64,000 bases of DNA from contig NZ_JASSYX010000002.1 of NCBI RefSeq assembly GCF_030244015.1, positions 310,001 through 374,000 of the forward strand. The letters run 5' to 3'. The notes beneath the pieces are model-generated. The model made no database searches and was not told where the DNA came from. It worked only from the letters and a program-made list of their open reading frames with translations. This DNA comes from Pedobacter ginsengisoli (GTDB lineage: Bacteria; Bacteroidota; Bacteroidia; Sphingobacteriales; Sphingobacteriaceae). A program made the position numbers and the translations under genes. Positions 44,467-53,106 of the stretch are shown piece after piece. Within the stretch, counting starts at the first letter, position 1. Each line of letters starts with the position of its first letter.

Positions 44467-44491
44467 AATCAGGAGTATGTAAACAAGCATG

Positions 44492-44499
44492 TATCTTTG
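44492..44499 (+). promoter_or_regulatory. -7 promoter element (TATCTTTG) that decides the next start codon
   Basis: TATCTTTG fully matches TAnnTTTG. It overlaps the first codons of an upstream in-frame ATG at 44489. Transcription would begin near 44503, so the ATG at 44504 is the credible start and the mRNA is nearly leaderless. Confidence 0.6.
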
Positions 44500-44503
44500 C
44501 ACA

Positions 44504-45301
44504 ATGCAGCGGAGATTTACAGACCAGCTGGGCCATGCCGTCACCATCAATTATCCCCCAAAGCGGATCATTTCACTGGTGCCTTCACAAACCGAGCTGC
44601 TGTTTGACCTCGGGCTCGACAAGGAGATCATCGGCTTGACCAAATTTTGCATCCATCCTATAGAAAAGTTTGCAGAGCGGACCAAAATAGGAGGGACCAA
44701 AAAGCTGGACATAGAAAAGATCCGCAGTCTGCAGCCGGACCTGATCATTGGAAATAAGGAAGAAAATCAGCAAGAGCAGATCGAAGCGCTCATGGAAGAA
44801 TTTCCGGTTTGGATGAGTGACATTTATACACTTGATGATGCCAAAGAGACCATTACACAAATTGGCGAACTCGTAGACCGGCAGCCCGAAGCGGCCTACC
44901 TCAACCACTTGATCACCTCAGGGTTTAATGACCTGCAAACCCTTGCCGCACAAAACGGGCTGAATAAAAAAGTGGCCTATCTGATCTGGAGGGAACCATT
45001 CATGGCAGCCGGAAAAGATACTTTCATAGACGACATACTGATGCTTAACGGGCTGCGCAATGCGGTAGAAATAAGCCGTTACCCCGAGCTGACACTCCCC
45101 GAGCTGGCTTCCATAAAACCTGATCTGGTCTTTTTATCGTCCGAGCCTTACCCCTTCAAACAAAAACATCTGGAAGAAATAGCTGCATTTCTTCCAGATG
45201 CCAAAATTATGCTGGTGGACGGAGAGATGTTCTCCTGGTATGGCAGCAGGCTGGTCAAGGCGGTGCAATACCTGTTTCAGCTCCAAAAAGAGCTGTACTG
45301 A
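44504..45301 (+). CDS. BtuF/FhuD-like helical-backbone binding protein without signal peptide
   Basis: 265 residues. It resembles the periplasmic binding proteins for cobalamin and iron complexes: RIISLVPSQTELLFDLGL at the start, then LQPDLIIGNKEEN and LASIKPDLVFLSSEPYPF. No secretion signal or lipobox is present with the start at 44504, so it may be cytoplasmic or exported in another way. No permease or ATPase of the BtuCD type is adjacent. A perfect 14-bp inverted repeat lies inside the gene at 45167-45200. The ligand is unknown. Confidence 0.78.
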   Translation: MQRRFTDQLGHAVTINYPPKRIISLVPSQTELLFDLGLDKEIIGLTKFCIHPIEKFAERTKIGGTKKLDIEKIRSLQPDLIIGNKEENQQEQIEALMEEFPVWMSDIYTLDDAKETITQIGELVDRQPEAAYLNHLITSGFNDLQTLAAQNGLNKKVAYLIWREPFMAAGKDTFIDDILMLNGLRNAVEISRYPELTLPELASIKPDLVFLSSEPYPFKQKHLEEIAAFLPDAKIMLVDGEMFSWYGSRLVKAVQYLFQLQKELY

Positions 45302-45327
45302 GCCTTTGGATGCTTGGCTAAACAATT

Positions 45328-45861
45328 CTACTTCAGCAACGTCACCTCAACCCGTCTGTTCTTCAACCTTCCCTCCGGCGTCTTATTACTGGCAACAGGC
45401 TGAGTACTGCCATATCCCGCAGTTTTGATTCTTTGTTCATCAATACCCTGTGTCACAAGAAATGTCTTCACCGAAACCGCACGTTTCTCGGAAAGCCATT
45501 GGTTATAATTGGCGGTACCCGTGGCATCACTATGACCATCAACCAGGATCTTACGGCTGCTGTCCTTCGTTTTTAAGATCTTGGCCACATCTTCCAGCTT
45601 ACTTTTTGCCACATCGCTCAGGTAAGAAGAATTGATAGGGAACAGCACCTCTGAGTTAAAAGTGAACTTTATTCCATTTTCCGTCCGTTCCACCTGGTCA
45701 TCAGGCATCTCTTTTTTGATGTTGTCCAGTTCGGTGTCGCCTTTTGGATTGTCCGTCTCCGGCACCTGAGTCTTGGCCGGAATTTTTTTGGTTTTGCAGG
45801 AAGGGGCCAGAAGCGTGGCGCCTGCCAGCATTGCTAAAAATAAAATGGTTCTTTGTTTCAT
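45328..45861 (-). CDS. OmpA family lipoprotein
   Basis: 177 residues. The signal peptide ends in a lipobox-like LAPSC, so the mature protein should be lipid-anchored at Cys22. The C-terminal OmpA domain (about 65-177) binds peptidoglycan: ILVDGHSDATGTANYNQWLS, then GYGSTQP and NRRVEVTLL. It probably ties the outer membrane to the cell wall. It lies 24 bases downstream of the aminopeptidase gene on the same strand and may be co-transcribed. Confidence 0.9.
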   Translation of the reverse strand: MKQRTILFLAMLAGATLLAPSCKTKKIPAKTQVPETDNPKGDTELDNIKKEMPDDQVERTENGIKFTFNSEVLFPINSSYLSDVAKSKLEDVAKILKTKDSSRKILVDGHSDATGTANYNQWLSEKRAVSVKTFLVTQGIDEQRIKTAGYGSTQPVASNKTPEGRLKNRRVEVTLLK

Positions 45862-45885
45862 TGTATATAGTTTTAGTTGTGTGTG

Positions 45886-48363
45886 CTATTTCAATTCCGC
45901 AATGGCCTTATCAATATAAGCTACACTGACAGCATCATTTTGTTTAACTCCTTTCAGCTGGTTCAGGAAATTTGCTACATAATTATTGATGCCATACTGC
46001 CTGTATTTCAAACCAAGTGCTTTCACCATATCCACTCCTTTTTTTACCGCTTCAGAGTCATTGACCTTACCTAAAATATTCAAATAAGCCGGAACCAGAC
46101 TAACCTGTTCCTGTGCACCCATCCCTGCAAACTTCTCCGTGATAAAAGGAAGTTCCTTTTCCGTTCCGAATTTCGAATAGACATTTACAATGGCTTCAGT
46201 AAGGCCTTTGCCCGTATCTTTTTCCAGTTTCCTGGCTGCGGCAAGCGCTTGTTCAGGTTGCTGAAAGGCAATGGCCATCAGGGCAGCACCCTGAACCGCG
46301 TATGACCTGCTTTCGAGGCTTTTGGTAAACAACGGCAGATCAGCAGGATTTTTATCCACTCCGATAATGGATATCGCTTTTGCCTGAACCATGGTATTCG
46401 GATCGGCGGCAGCCATCTTCTGGATCAAAGGCAGCGCAGCTTTGACCAGTTCGGTGTTCCTGACATCGATCGAGTCCAAAGCCTGAATCCTTAACGAATA
46501 ATATTTGTCACTCAGTGCAGCAAGCAATACCTTACGGCCCTCAGGAGTCCGCTGGTTCTTTCCGGCCGCATCGATGGCCTCCAGACGATCCATGAATAAC
46601 GGTGCATGTGCATACTGGTAAGCAAATTCGCCGATAGACTTCTGGTCATCCTTCTCCCAAAGGATAATCTTATCTCCGTCCACATTGACCAGATCTGGTT
46701 TAACTGCTACAGGGAAAGTAAAAGTCTGCTCCATGGTATTGAAAGTTACAGCATGACGGGTTTTAGTCCCGCCGCTATAAATGTCTATTGCCAAAGGCAG
46801 GCTGAAAACTACACCACCCTGGGTTTGTTTCAGTGTCACCTTTTGTGTTTTAGAAGCCTCATCCCAGGCATAACTGATCGATACCTTTGGATGACCCGCG
46901 TTAAAATACCACTGGTTAAAGAACCAGTTCATGTCCTGACCACTGGCTTCTTCCATCGCCAGACGCAGCTGGTGCGCTTCGCCATTCTTAAAAGCATTTT
47001 GCTTCAGGTAAATGTTCAGTCCCTTGAAAAATACCTTTTCACCCAGGTAATTGCGCAGCATGTTCAGTATTCTACCGCCTTTCTGGTAAGACACCAGGTC
47101 AAACATTTCTTCCTTATCCGCATAATGAAACCGGACCAGATTTTTCATTACATCCTTTTCCGATCCCATGTATTGGCTCATGGCGTCATAATTGTGCTCA
47201 TCAGCCGCGTCCTTACCATATTTATGCTCCGCCCAGAGTACCTCACTGAAATTTGCAAATGACTCATTCACTGTCAGATTACTCCAGCTTTCCGCAGTTA
47301 CATAATCACCGAACCATTGGTGGAACAGCTCATGCGCAATCGTGCTTTCCGCCTGTCCGAAGTTCTCATCCAGCATTTCCCTTGGCGTGCGCTGCACGTA
47401 AGCACCATGCAAAGTCGCTGTCGTATTTTCCATCGCACCGCTTACAAAATCACGGACCACGACCTGGCTGTATTTATTCCAGGGATAATCGATCCCGAGG
47501 ATCTTACTAAAGAATTCGATCATTTCAGGAGTAGTGCCAAAGATCTGTTTCGCATAAGGCGCATAAGCAGGCTCCAGGTAATAGTTCACCTCTTTGGTTT
47601 TCCATTTATCCCGGTAAATCTTAAAATTACCGACCGCCATCATAAACAGGTATGGCGAATGCGGCAGGTCCATCTTCCAGGTATCCGTGCGCGTGCCATT
47701 GGTGTTTTTCACCTGCGATATCAGTTTTCCGTTAGATAAAGTTACGTATTTGGAAGGTGCCGTAATCGCGATCTCTGCAGTAGTCTTTTGGTTGGGTTTG
47801 TCAATGGTAGGGAACCATGCCGAAGAAGCTTCAGTTTCGCCCTGCGTCCAGATCTGTACCGGCTTGCCTTTTTCTGTACTGTCAGGATTGATGAAATAAA
47901 GACCTTTGGCATCGGTGATGGCCGCACTGCCTTTTACTTTCAGTTCATCCGGTTTGGCTGTATAATCGACAAATACGGTATAGGACTGACCAGGCTGTAT
48001 TGTTTTTCCGAGGTTAACCTTCAGCTGTTCGTCGTCATAAGTATATTTCAGGGTTTGCAGCGCTTTGCCGTTTACCAGCGCAACAGATTTAATGTCCATG
48101 CCCTTTGCATCCAGGGTCAGTGAATCCGTGGCATAGGCATAAGGTTTCAAAGTGAGCCAGGCCTTGCCCAGCAAATGACGCTTTGCATAATCGAACTTTA
48201 CGTCGAGTTTAGTATGGACCAGGGCATTTATTTTTGGAGCAGAAGCCCGGTAATCTGTGGCGGCCTTTGCATCTTCCGTCTTTTCTGTCTGTGCTTGTGC
48301 AAATCCAGCACTCATTATTGCCATCAGGCACCCGCAGGTTAATTTAATCAGTAGTTGTTTCAT
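45886..48363 (-). CDS. M1 family zinc aminopeptidase with HEAT-like C-terminus, secreted
   Basis: 825 residues with a signal peptide (about 1-24, ending AQAQ). The zinc site HELFH (near residues 343-347) plus the third ligand Glu in NESFANF form the M1 HExxH-18-E signature, and GAMENTTAT is the family's exopeptidase motif. The last ~230 residues are helical repeats. The enzyme removes N-terminal residues from peptides in the periplasm or outside. It is divergent from the gene at 48530. Confidence 0.93.
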   Translation of the reverse strand: MKQLLIKLTCGCLMAIMSAGFAQAQTEKTEDAKAATDYRASAPKINALVHTKLDVKFDYAKRHLLGKAWLTLKPYAYATDSLTLDAKGMDIKSVALVNGKALQTLKYTYDDEQLKVNLGKTIQPGQSYTVFVDYTAKPDELKVKGSAAITDAKGLYFINPDSTEKGKPVQIWTQGETEASSAWFPTIDKPNQKTTAEIAITAPSKYVTLSNGKLISQVKNTNGTRTDTWKMDLPHSPYLFMMAVGNFKIYRDKWKTKEVNYYLEPAYAPYAKQIFGTTPEMIEFFSKILGIDYPWNKYSQVVVRDFVSGAMENTTATLHGAYVQRTPREMLDENFGQAESTIAHELFHQWFGDYVTAESWSNLTVNESFANFSEVLWAEHKYGKDAADEHNYDAMSQYMGSEKDVMKNLVRFHYADKEEMFDLVSYQKGGRILNMLRNYLGEKVFFKGLNIYLKQNAFKNGEAHQLRLAMEEASGQDMNWFFNQWYFNAGHPKVSISYAWDEASKTQKVTLKQTQGGVVFSLPLAIDIYSGGTKTRHAVTFNTMEQTFTFPVAVKPDLVNVDGDKIILWEKDDQKSIGEFAYQYAHAPLFMDRLEAIDAAGKNQRTPEGRKVLLAALSDKYYSLRIQALDSIDVRNTELVKAALPLIQKMAAADPNTMVQAKAISIIGVDKNPADLPLFTKSLESRSYAVQGAALMAIAFQQPEQALAAARKLEKDTGKGLTEAIVNVYSKFGTEKELPFITEKFAGMGAQEQVSLVPAYLNILGKVNDSEAVKKGVDMVKALGLKYRQYGINNYVANFLNQLKGVKQNDAVSVAYIDKAIAELK

Positions 48364-48529
48364 GAAAATTCAGTAAGACTGCCAAGTTAAGGAATCGCCG
48401 CAATAAAGAAAAGTGACACAGGCAAAGATTCTGGTAGTTTGATGTTTTATATATAATTGTTTTCTTATATTTAGTTACAATAGTGCGGGGTTTATGACTG
48501 GCTATTGTCACAAATTAGAAAGAATCCTT

Positions 48530-49033
48530 ATGTTCGAAAATTTAAAACAACTGGTTAAAGAAAATGCGCAGCATGCTATTTTAGAAAATAGCGAGGTGCC
48601 CAACGATCAAAACGAAGCGGCGGTAGACGCAGCTTCCGGTTCAATCATGGATGCACTTAAAGGTCAACTGGCTTCAGGAAATCTGGGTAGCCTGGTCGAT
48701 ATTTTTAAAGGAGGGAGTTCTCAGGATAACTCGGTTGTCCAGGAAGCCACGTCGAGTTTTGTTGACAAATTGGAAGGTATGGGTGTGAATATCGATTCGG
48801 CCAAAAATATTGCCGCATCATTCATCCCTGAAATTATGGCCAAATTTGCAAATAAAACGAATGATCCGAATGACAGCAGTTTTAATTTGAGTGACATTAT
48901 GACCAGTATCTCAGGTCCGGACGGGAAGTTCCAATTGTCGGATCTCAGCAACTTGATAAATGGTAATGGTGAAGACGGTGCAGGCATCAGTCAGGGCAGT
49001 ATAGTTGATAAATTGAAGGGGTTCTTTAAATAA
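48530..49033 (+). CDS. small acidic helical protein of unknown function
   Basis: 167 residues from the ATG at 48530, preferred over the ATG at 48494 because it has the A-rich upstream stretch usual here. The protein lacks a signal peptide and membrane segments. It is rich in Asp, Ser, Asn and Gly, with repeated helix-like blocks such as GSIMDALKGQLASGNLGSLV, SFVDKLEGMGVNIDSAKNIA and the ending SIVDKLKGFFK. It is reminiscent of DUF937/YidB-like proteins, but this is not firm. The gene before it is on the other strand. Confidence 0.65.
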   Translation: MFENLKQLVKENAQHAILENSEVPNDQNEAAVDAASGSIMDALKGQLASGNLGSLVDIFKGGSSQDNSVVQEATSSFVDKLEGMGVNIDSAKNIAASFIPEIMAKFANKTNDPNDSSFNLSDIMTSISGPDGKFQLSDLSNLINGNGEDGAGISQGSIVDKLKGFFK

Positions 49034-49087
49034 GCGTTACGCTTATTTTTGATGAGTATAATTGATAACCTATAAAAACCGATAAAG

Positions 49088-49645
49088 ATGAAAAAGCTAT
49101 TTTCTCTTATTGCTGTGTTAAGTTTGTGTATAAGCTTAGCAGTTGCGCAAACAAGTGCTAAACTAAAAAAAGATGGAACTCCTGATAAGCGGTATGCTAC
49201 TGCAAAAAAGGCAACAAAAGCGCCTGCCGCTAAACTAAAGAAGGACGGAACTCCGGATAAAAGGTACACCACTGCAAAGCCGGCTGTAAAGGCAGCTAAA
49301 GTAGTAAAAGAAACCAAAACTGTAAAAGAAAGCAAAACCGTAAAAGAACCTAAGACAGTAAAAGAAACCAAAGCAGCAGTAAAAACATCAGGTGTCAGGC
49401 TAAAAAAAGATGGAACTCCGGACAAAAGGTACACCACTGCTAAACCAGAGGTAAAGGCAACTAAAGTAGTCAAAACGGTGAGGCCTGCTGCTACTACGGC
49501 CCAGGCCTCAAAAACCTATAAACCTACTGTTGACCGAAGCCTCTCGGGCCCTAACGGTGAACAAATTCTTACAGGCCCGCGCGGCGGAAAGTACTATATC
49601 AATAAAAATGGCAATAAAACATATGTAAAAAGAGAAGGCAACTAA
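49088..49645 (+). CDS. secreted Lys-rich repeat protein with GPRGGKYYIN-type C-terminal domain
   Basis: 185 residues. The signal peptide ends LAVAQ. The mature part has three copies of LKKDGTPDKRY (first two spaced by ~24 residues), followed by TAK/TTAKP. Between copies 2 and 3 is a run of five-residue units VKETK, VKESK, VKEPK, VKETK. The C-terminal ~45 residues contain LTGPRGGKYYINKNGNKTYV, a short basic module seen in other Bacteroidota proteins. The very high positive charge suggests binding to DNA or anionic polymers outside the cytoplasm; this is inference. Confidence 0.75.
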   Translation: MKKLFSLIAVLSLCISLAVAQTSAKLKKDGTPDKRYATAKKATKAPAAKLKKDGTPDKRYTTAKPAVKAAKVVKETKTVKESKTVKEPKTVKETKAAVKTSGVRLKKDGTPDKRYTTAKPEVKATKVVKTVRPAATTAQASKTYKPTVDRSLSGPNGEQILTGPRGGKYYINKNGNKTYVKREGN

Positions 49646-49759
49646 GCTTACATGCTATAACCCTGTCTTAAATACTGAAGAGAGTTTTGTAAACTCAATA
49701 GCTGAGCCTGCCTTTCCGGCAGGCTCTTCTTGAGTCTATAGCATAGCTAAAAAGTAAGC
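49646..49759. repeat. branched inverted-repeat region after the Lys-rich gene
   Basis: Outer arms 49646-49651/49754-49759 and 49652-49659/49737-49744 enclose two inner hairpins: GAGTTT/AAACTC (49682-49696) and GAGCCTGCC/GGCAGGCTC (49704-49726). The outer arms start at the base after the stop codon. The second inner hairpin, followed by TTCTT, may serve as terminator; the whole could fold into a three-way structure. Confidence 0.6.
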
Positions 49760-49813
49760 CAGGCTACGGATTAAAATCAGCAAAGAAAATTAACGTAATA
49801 AAACAGCAGGGTC

Positions 49814-51949
49814 ATGAAAACATCATTTAAAAGCAGCCTCTTATTAGTTGTCCTGATGATTCCTATTTTTGTCAAGGCCCAAAACATAACAAAACAGCAG
49901 AGATCCTCAATGACATATCCGCAAACCAGGAAAGAAACCATCACAGACAATTATTTTGGAACTACAGTAGCAGACCCGTACAGGTGGCTGGAAGATGACC
50001 GTTCAGCGGCAACAAAAGAATGGGTCATTGCCCAAAATAAGGTAACGCAGAACTATCTTTCTAAAATTCCTTTCCGGCAGACCATCAAAGAACGGTTGAA
50101 AAAACTGATGAATTATGAGAAATATTCACAACCGTTCAAAGAAGGTGAGTATACTTATTTCTATAAAAATACCGGTCTGCAGAACCAAAGTGTGCTGTAC
50201 CGCCAGAAAGAAGGCGCTGAAGCTGAAGTATTTCTAGATCCCAACACTTTTTCAAAAGATGCGACCACTTCCCTGGCGGGGATCAGTTTTTCAAAAGACG
50301 GAAGCATTCTGGCTTACCAGCTGTCCGGCGGCGGTTCTGACTGGACGGATGTGGTTGTGATGAAAGCCGCCGATAAGCAGATCGTCGGCGATACACTGAC
50401 CGATGTGAAGTTTTCAGGCATCGCCTGGCAGGGCAATACCGGATTTTATTACAGCACTTATGACAAACCACTGGAAGGCAGTCAATTGTCAGGCATTACC
50501 CAATATCACAAGTTGTACTATCATAAAATAGGAACGTCGCAAAAAGATGATGTAATGATCTTTGGCGGCGATCAAACACCAAGGAGATACATCAGTGCCG
50601 GACTCACAGAAGACCAGCGTTACCTGGTTATTTCAGCCGCCAATTCTACATCCGGCAATGAATTGTACATCAAAGACCTTCAGGGGAAAGACAGCCCGAT
50701 TGTCAATATTGTCGATAATTTTGAACAGAACCATAACATTATAGACAATGAAGGCAGCAAACTTTATATCTATACCAATCTGAATGCGCCAAATGGCCGG
50801 ATTGTTACTGCTGATGCGAAGGACGCCAAACCTGCAAACTGGAAAGACCTGATCAAAGAGACCGAAAACGTCCTTGAACCGTCCACTGGCGGCGGAAAGA
50901 TATTTGCCAGTTACATTGTCGACGCAGTATCCAAAGTACTGCAGTATGACAGGAACGGTAAGCTGGAGCATGAGATCGCATTGCCGGGGCCAGGCACGGC
51001 AGTAGGCTTCGGCAGCAAGAAAGAAGAACAGGAACTGTACTATACCTTTACTTCTTATACCTACCCGACTACTATATTTAAATACGATGTCAATACCCGG
51101 AAATCAGCACTCTATAAAAAATCAGGAGTAGACTTCGATCCGTCTAAATATGAGTCGAAACAGGTGTTTTACACTTCGAAAGACGGCACAAAAATACCCA
51201 TGATCATCACCTTCAAAAAAGGGACCCCGCTAAACGGGCATAATCCGACGGTGCTCTATGGTTATGGCGGTTTCAACATCAGCCTGACCCCGGCTTTCAG
51301 TACCTCGGTCGTTTCCCTGATCGAGCAGGGCGGCGTCTATGCGGTAGCCAATTTACGGGGCGGAGGCGAATATGGCGAGAAGTGGCATCTCGCAGGAACT
51401 AAACTGAAAAAGCAAAATGTATTTGATGATTTCATCGCGGCAGCTGAATACCTGATCGCACAAAAATATACTTCCAGTGACTATTTAGCAATTATGGGTG
51501 GCTCCAACGGCGGCTTACTGGTCGGCGCTGTGATGGCACAGCGCCCCGAACTGTTCAAAGTTGCATTCCCGGCAGTGGGGGTGATGGACATGCTGCGTTA
51601 TCACAAATTTACTGCAGGAGCGGGCTGGGCCTATGACTATGGAACTTCTGAAGACGCTAAAGAGATGTTTGACTACCTGTACAAGTATTCTCCTGTACAT
51701 GCCCTGAAGGCTGGTGTTAAATACCCTGCAACCCTGGTGACCACGGCAGACCATGACGACAGGGTAGTACCGGCGCATTCTTTTAAGTTTGCGGCTACCC
51801 TGCAGGAGAAGCAGGGCGGAGAAGCCCCGGTACTGATCAGGATAGAAACTAATGCCGGGCATGGGGCAGGTAAACCGACGGATAAAGCCATTGAGGAAAT
51901 TGCCGATAAATGGGCTTTTATGTTTTATAATATGGGGATAGATCTTTGA
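49814..51949 (+). CDS. prolyl oligopeptidase (S9A family), secreted
   Basis: 711 residues. A signal peptide of about 22 residues ends FVKAQ. The N-terminal hallmark DPYRWLEDDRS is followed by a seven-bladed propeller (about 95-440) and an alpha/beta-hydrolase domain. Catalytic Ser564 is in GGSNGGLL, the Asp in DHDDRVVPAHS (648-649), and His683 in NAGHGAG. It cuts short peptides after proline. With the M1 aminopeptidase nearby it suggests periplasmic peptide breakdown, though the genes are not one operon. Confidence 0.94.
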   Translation: MKTSFKSSLLLVVLMIPIFVKAQNITKQQRSSMTYPQTRKETITDNYFGTTVADPYRWLEDDRSAATKEWVIAQNKVTQNYLSKIPFRQTIKERLKKLMNYEKYSQPFKEGEYTYFYKNTGLQNQSVLYRQKEGAEAEVFLDPNTFSKDATTSLAGISFSKDGSILAYQLSGGGSDWTDVVVMKAADKQIVGDTLTDVKFSGIAWQGNTGFYYSTYDKPLEGSQLSGITQYHKLYYHKIGTSQKDDVMIFGGDQTPRRYISAGLTEDQRYLVISAANSTSGNELYIKDLQGKDSPIVNIVDNFEQNHNIIDNEGSKLYIYTNLNAPNGRIVTADAKDAKPANWKDLIKETENVLEPSTGGGKIFASYIVDAVSKVLQYDRNGKLEHEIALPGPGTAVGFGSKKEEQELYYTFTSYTYPTTIFKYDVNTRKSALYKKSGVDFDPSKYESKQVFYTSKDGTKIPMIITFKKGTPLNGHNPTVLYGYGGFNISLTPAFSTSVVSLIEQGGVYAVANLRGGGEYGEKWHLAGTKLKKQNVFDDFIAAAEYLIAQKYTSSDYLAIMGGSNGGLLVGAVMAQRPELFKVAFPAVGVMDMLRYHKFTAGAGWAYDYGTSEDAKEMFDYLYKYSPVHALKAGVKYPATLVTTADHDDRVVPAHSFKFAATLQEKQGGEAPVLIRIETNAGHGAGKPTDKAIEEIADKWAFMFYNMGIDL

Positions 51950-52023
51950 TTCATCAATAAACTATTTACAAAATTTACAATTTAATTTACAATCTAAGTT
52001 CCTCAGGATGACAGGTATCCAGG

Positions 52024-52031
52024 TAGTTTTG
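52024..52031 (+). promoter_or_regulatory. -7 promoter element (TAGTTTTG) before the BNR-repeat gene
   Basis: TAGTTTTG matches TAnnTTTG and would start transcription near 52036, only about 6 bases before the first ATG (52042). The tandem ATG codons at 52063 and 52066, preceded by AACTTAAA, are then the more likely start. Confidence 0.5.
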
Positions 52032-52062
52032 CTAAATCAATATGTTTTACTTTAAACTTAAA

Positions 52063-53088
52063 ATGATGAAAAGACTATTTGTGTATGTTCCAGTCATCCT
52101 GCTGGTATTATTTCTACTCAATTCTTTTGTAATAAAAGAAAAGGAAAACACCCTTTACAAATCGACTGACGGCGGACAAACCTGGCAGGACGTCAGCGCC
52201 GGGCTGCCTGAAATTGAAAGATCTGCTAATTTTTTTGCAGGGCAGTCTGATCTCTATTTACAGGAAAAAAATGTAGTGTACCACAGTAAGAGCAATCTTA
52301 AAACTCCGGTCTGGGAAAAAGAAAATGTTCCTGATGTGCAAAGTTCGTCCTCCAGGCCTCCCACAGCTATTGTTTTCAATCGTTCCGGTGTCATGGCCTA
52401 TAACTATCAGGGACAGATTTATCAAAAGAGTCCAGATGCGGAAACCTGGGCACCGGCATTCGCAAATTTCAGAAAACCTTCGATGCGCACGCTTTTAGAA
52501 ACCGCTGACGGAACGATATTCCTCGGTTATGACCACGGGCTTTACAGATCTACCGACAAGGGAAATAACTGGACGCAAATACAAAAGGGCACGGTATTTA
52601 ATATCGTGGAGTCAGATGGAGTGCTCATTGCGACAGGTGGAAAAGGAATTATGCGTTCGACAGACAATGGCGAACACTGGCATTGGGTAATCAGCGAGGG
52701 TGGAGTAGGTATAGGCATTGAACGCATCGATGGCGGATTTGCAGCCATCACCTATAGCACCAAAACCGAATCCAGAAGGATCCGCACTTCAATGGACGGT
52801 GGAAAAACCTGGCAAGCCATCGATGCCGGACTTCGGCCTTCTCCGTCCATTTCATCAATCAAACAAATGGGCAAATATTTAATAAGTGGTCATCCGGACG
52901 GGATATTCCGATCAGCTGATAAAGGCAAAACCTGGAACAGCGTTCATCCCGCTGTTGATAAAATGGATAGCAACGCGTTTAAATTTGTACTGCCATGGGA
53001 CAAACCTTCCGATCAACCAGGAAAAGTATTCAAGATCTTCGTTTCCGGTAAAACATTGTATACTGTTGCGGTGAGTGCCGGGTGCTAA
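52063..53088 (+). CDS. BNR/Asp-box repeat (sialidase- or Ycf48-like propeller) protein
   Basis: 341 residues from 52063; starting at 52042 adds seven. One N-terminal hydrophobic segment serves as signal or anchor. At least five Asp-box motifs of the form S-x-D-x-G-x-x-W are seen: STDGGQTW, STDKGNNW, STDNGEHW, SMDGGKTW and SADKGKTW. These mark a beta-propeller as in sialidases, Ycf48 and VPS10 proteins. No sialidase catalytic residues could be recognised, so a binding or scaffold role is more likely. Confidence 0.8.
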   Translation: MMKRLFVYVPVILLVLFLLNSFVIKEKENTLYKSTDGGQTWQDVSAGLPEIERSANFFAGQSDLYLQEKNVVYHSKSNLKTPVWEKENVPDVQSSSSRPPTAIVFNRSGVMAYNYQGQIYQKSPDAETWAPAFANFRKPSMRTLLETADGTIFLGYDHGLYRSTDKGNNWTQIQKGTVFNIVESDGVLIATGGKGIMRSTDNGEHWHWVISEGGVGIGIERIDGGFAAITYSTKTESRRIRTSMDGGKTWQAIDAGLRPSPSISSIKQMGKYLISGHPDGIFRSADKGKTWNSVHPAVDKMDSNAFKFVLPWDKPSDQPGKVFKIFVSGKTLYTVAVSAGC

Positions 53089-53106
53089 AACCAGGCCAGA
53101 CTCAGA

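Noticed and set aside
46606..47262. 218-codon open frame opposite the M1 aminopeptidase
   Set aside because: Antisense shadow of a well-supported gene without independent promoter or domain.
51966..51993. Three TTTACAA words in an AT-rich spacer as operator sites
   Set aside because: Spacing is irregular and such words are expected in AT-rich sequence.
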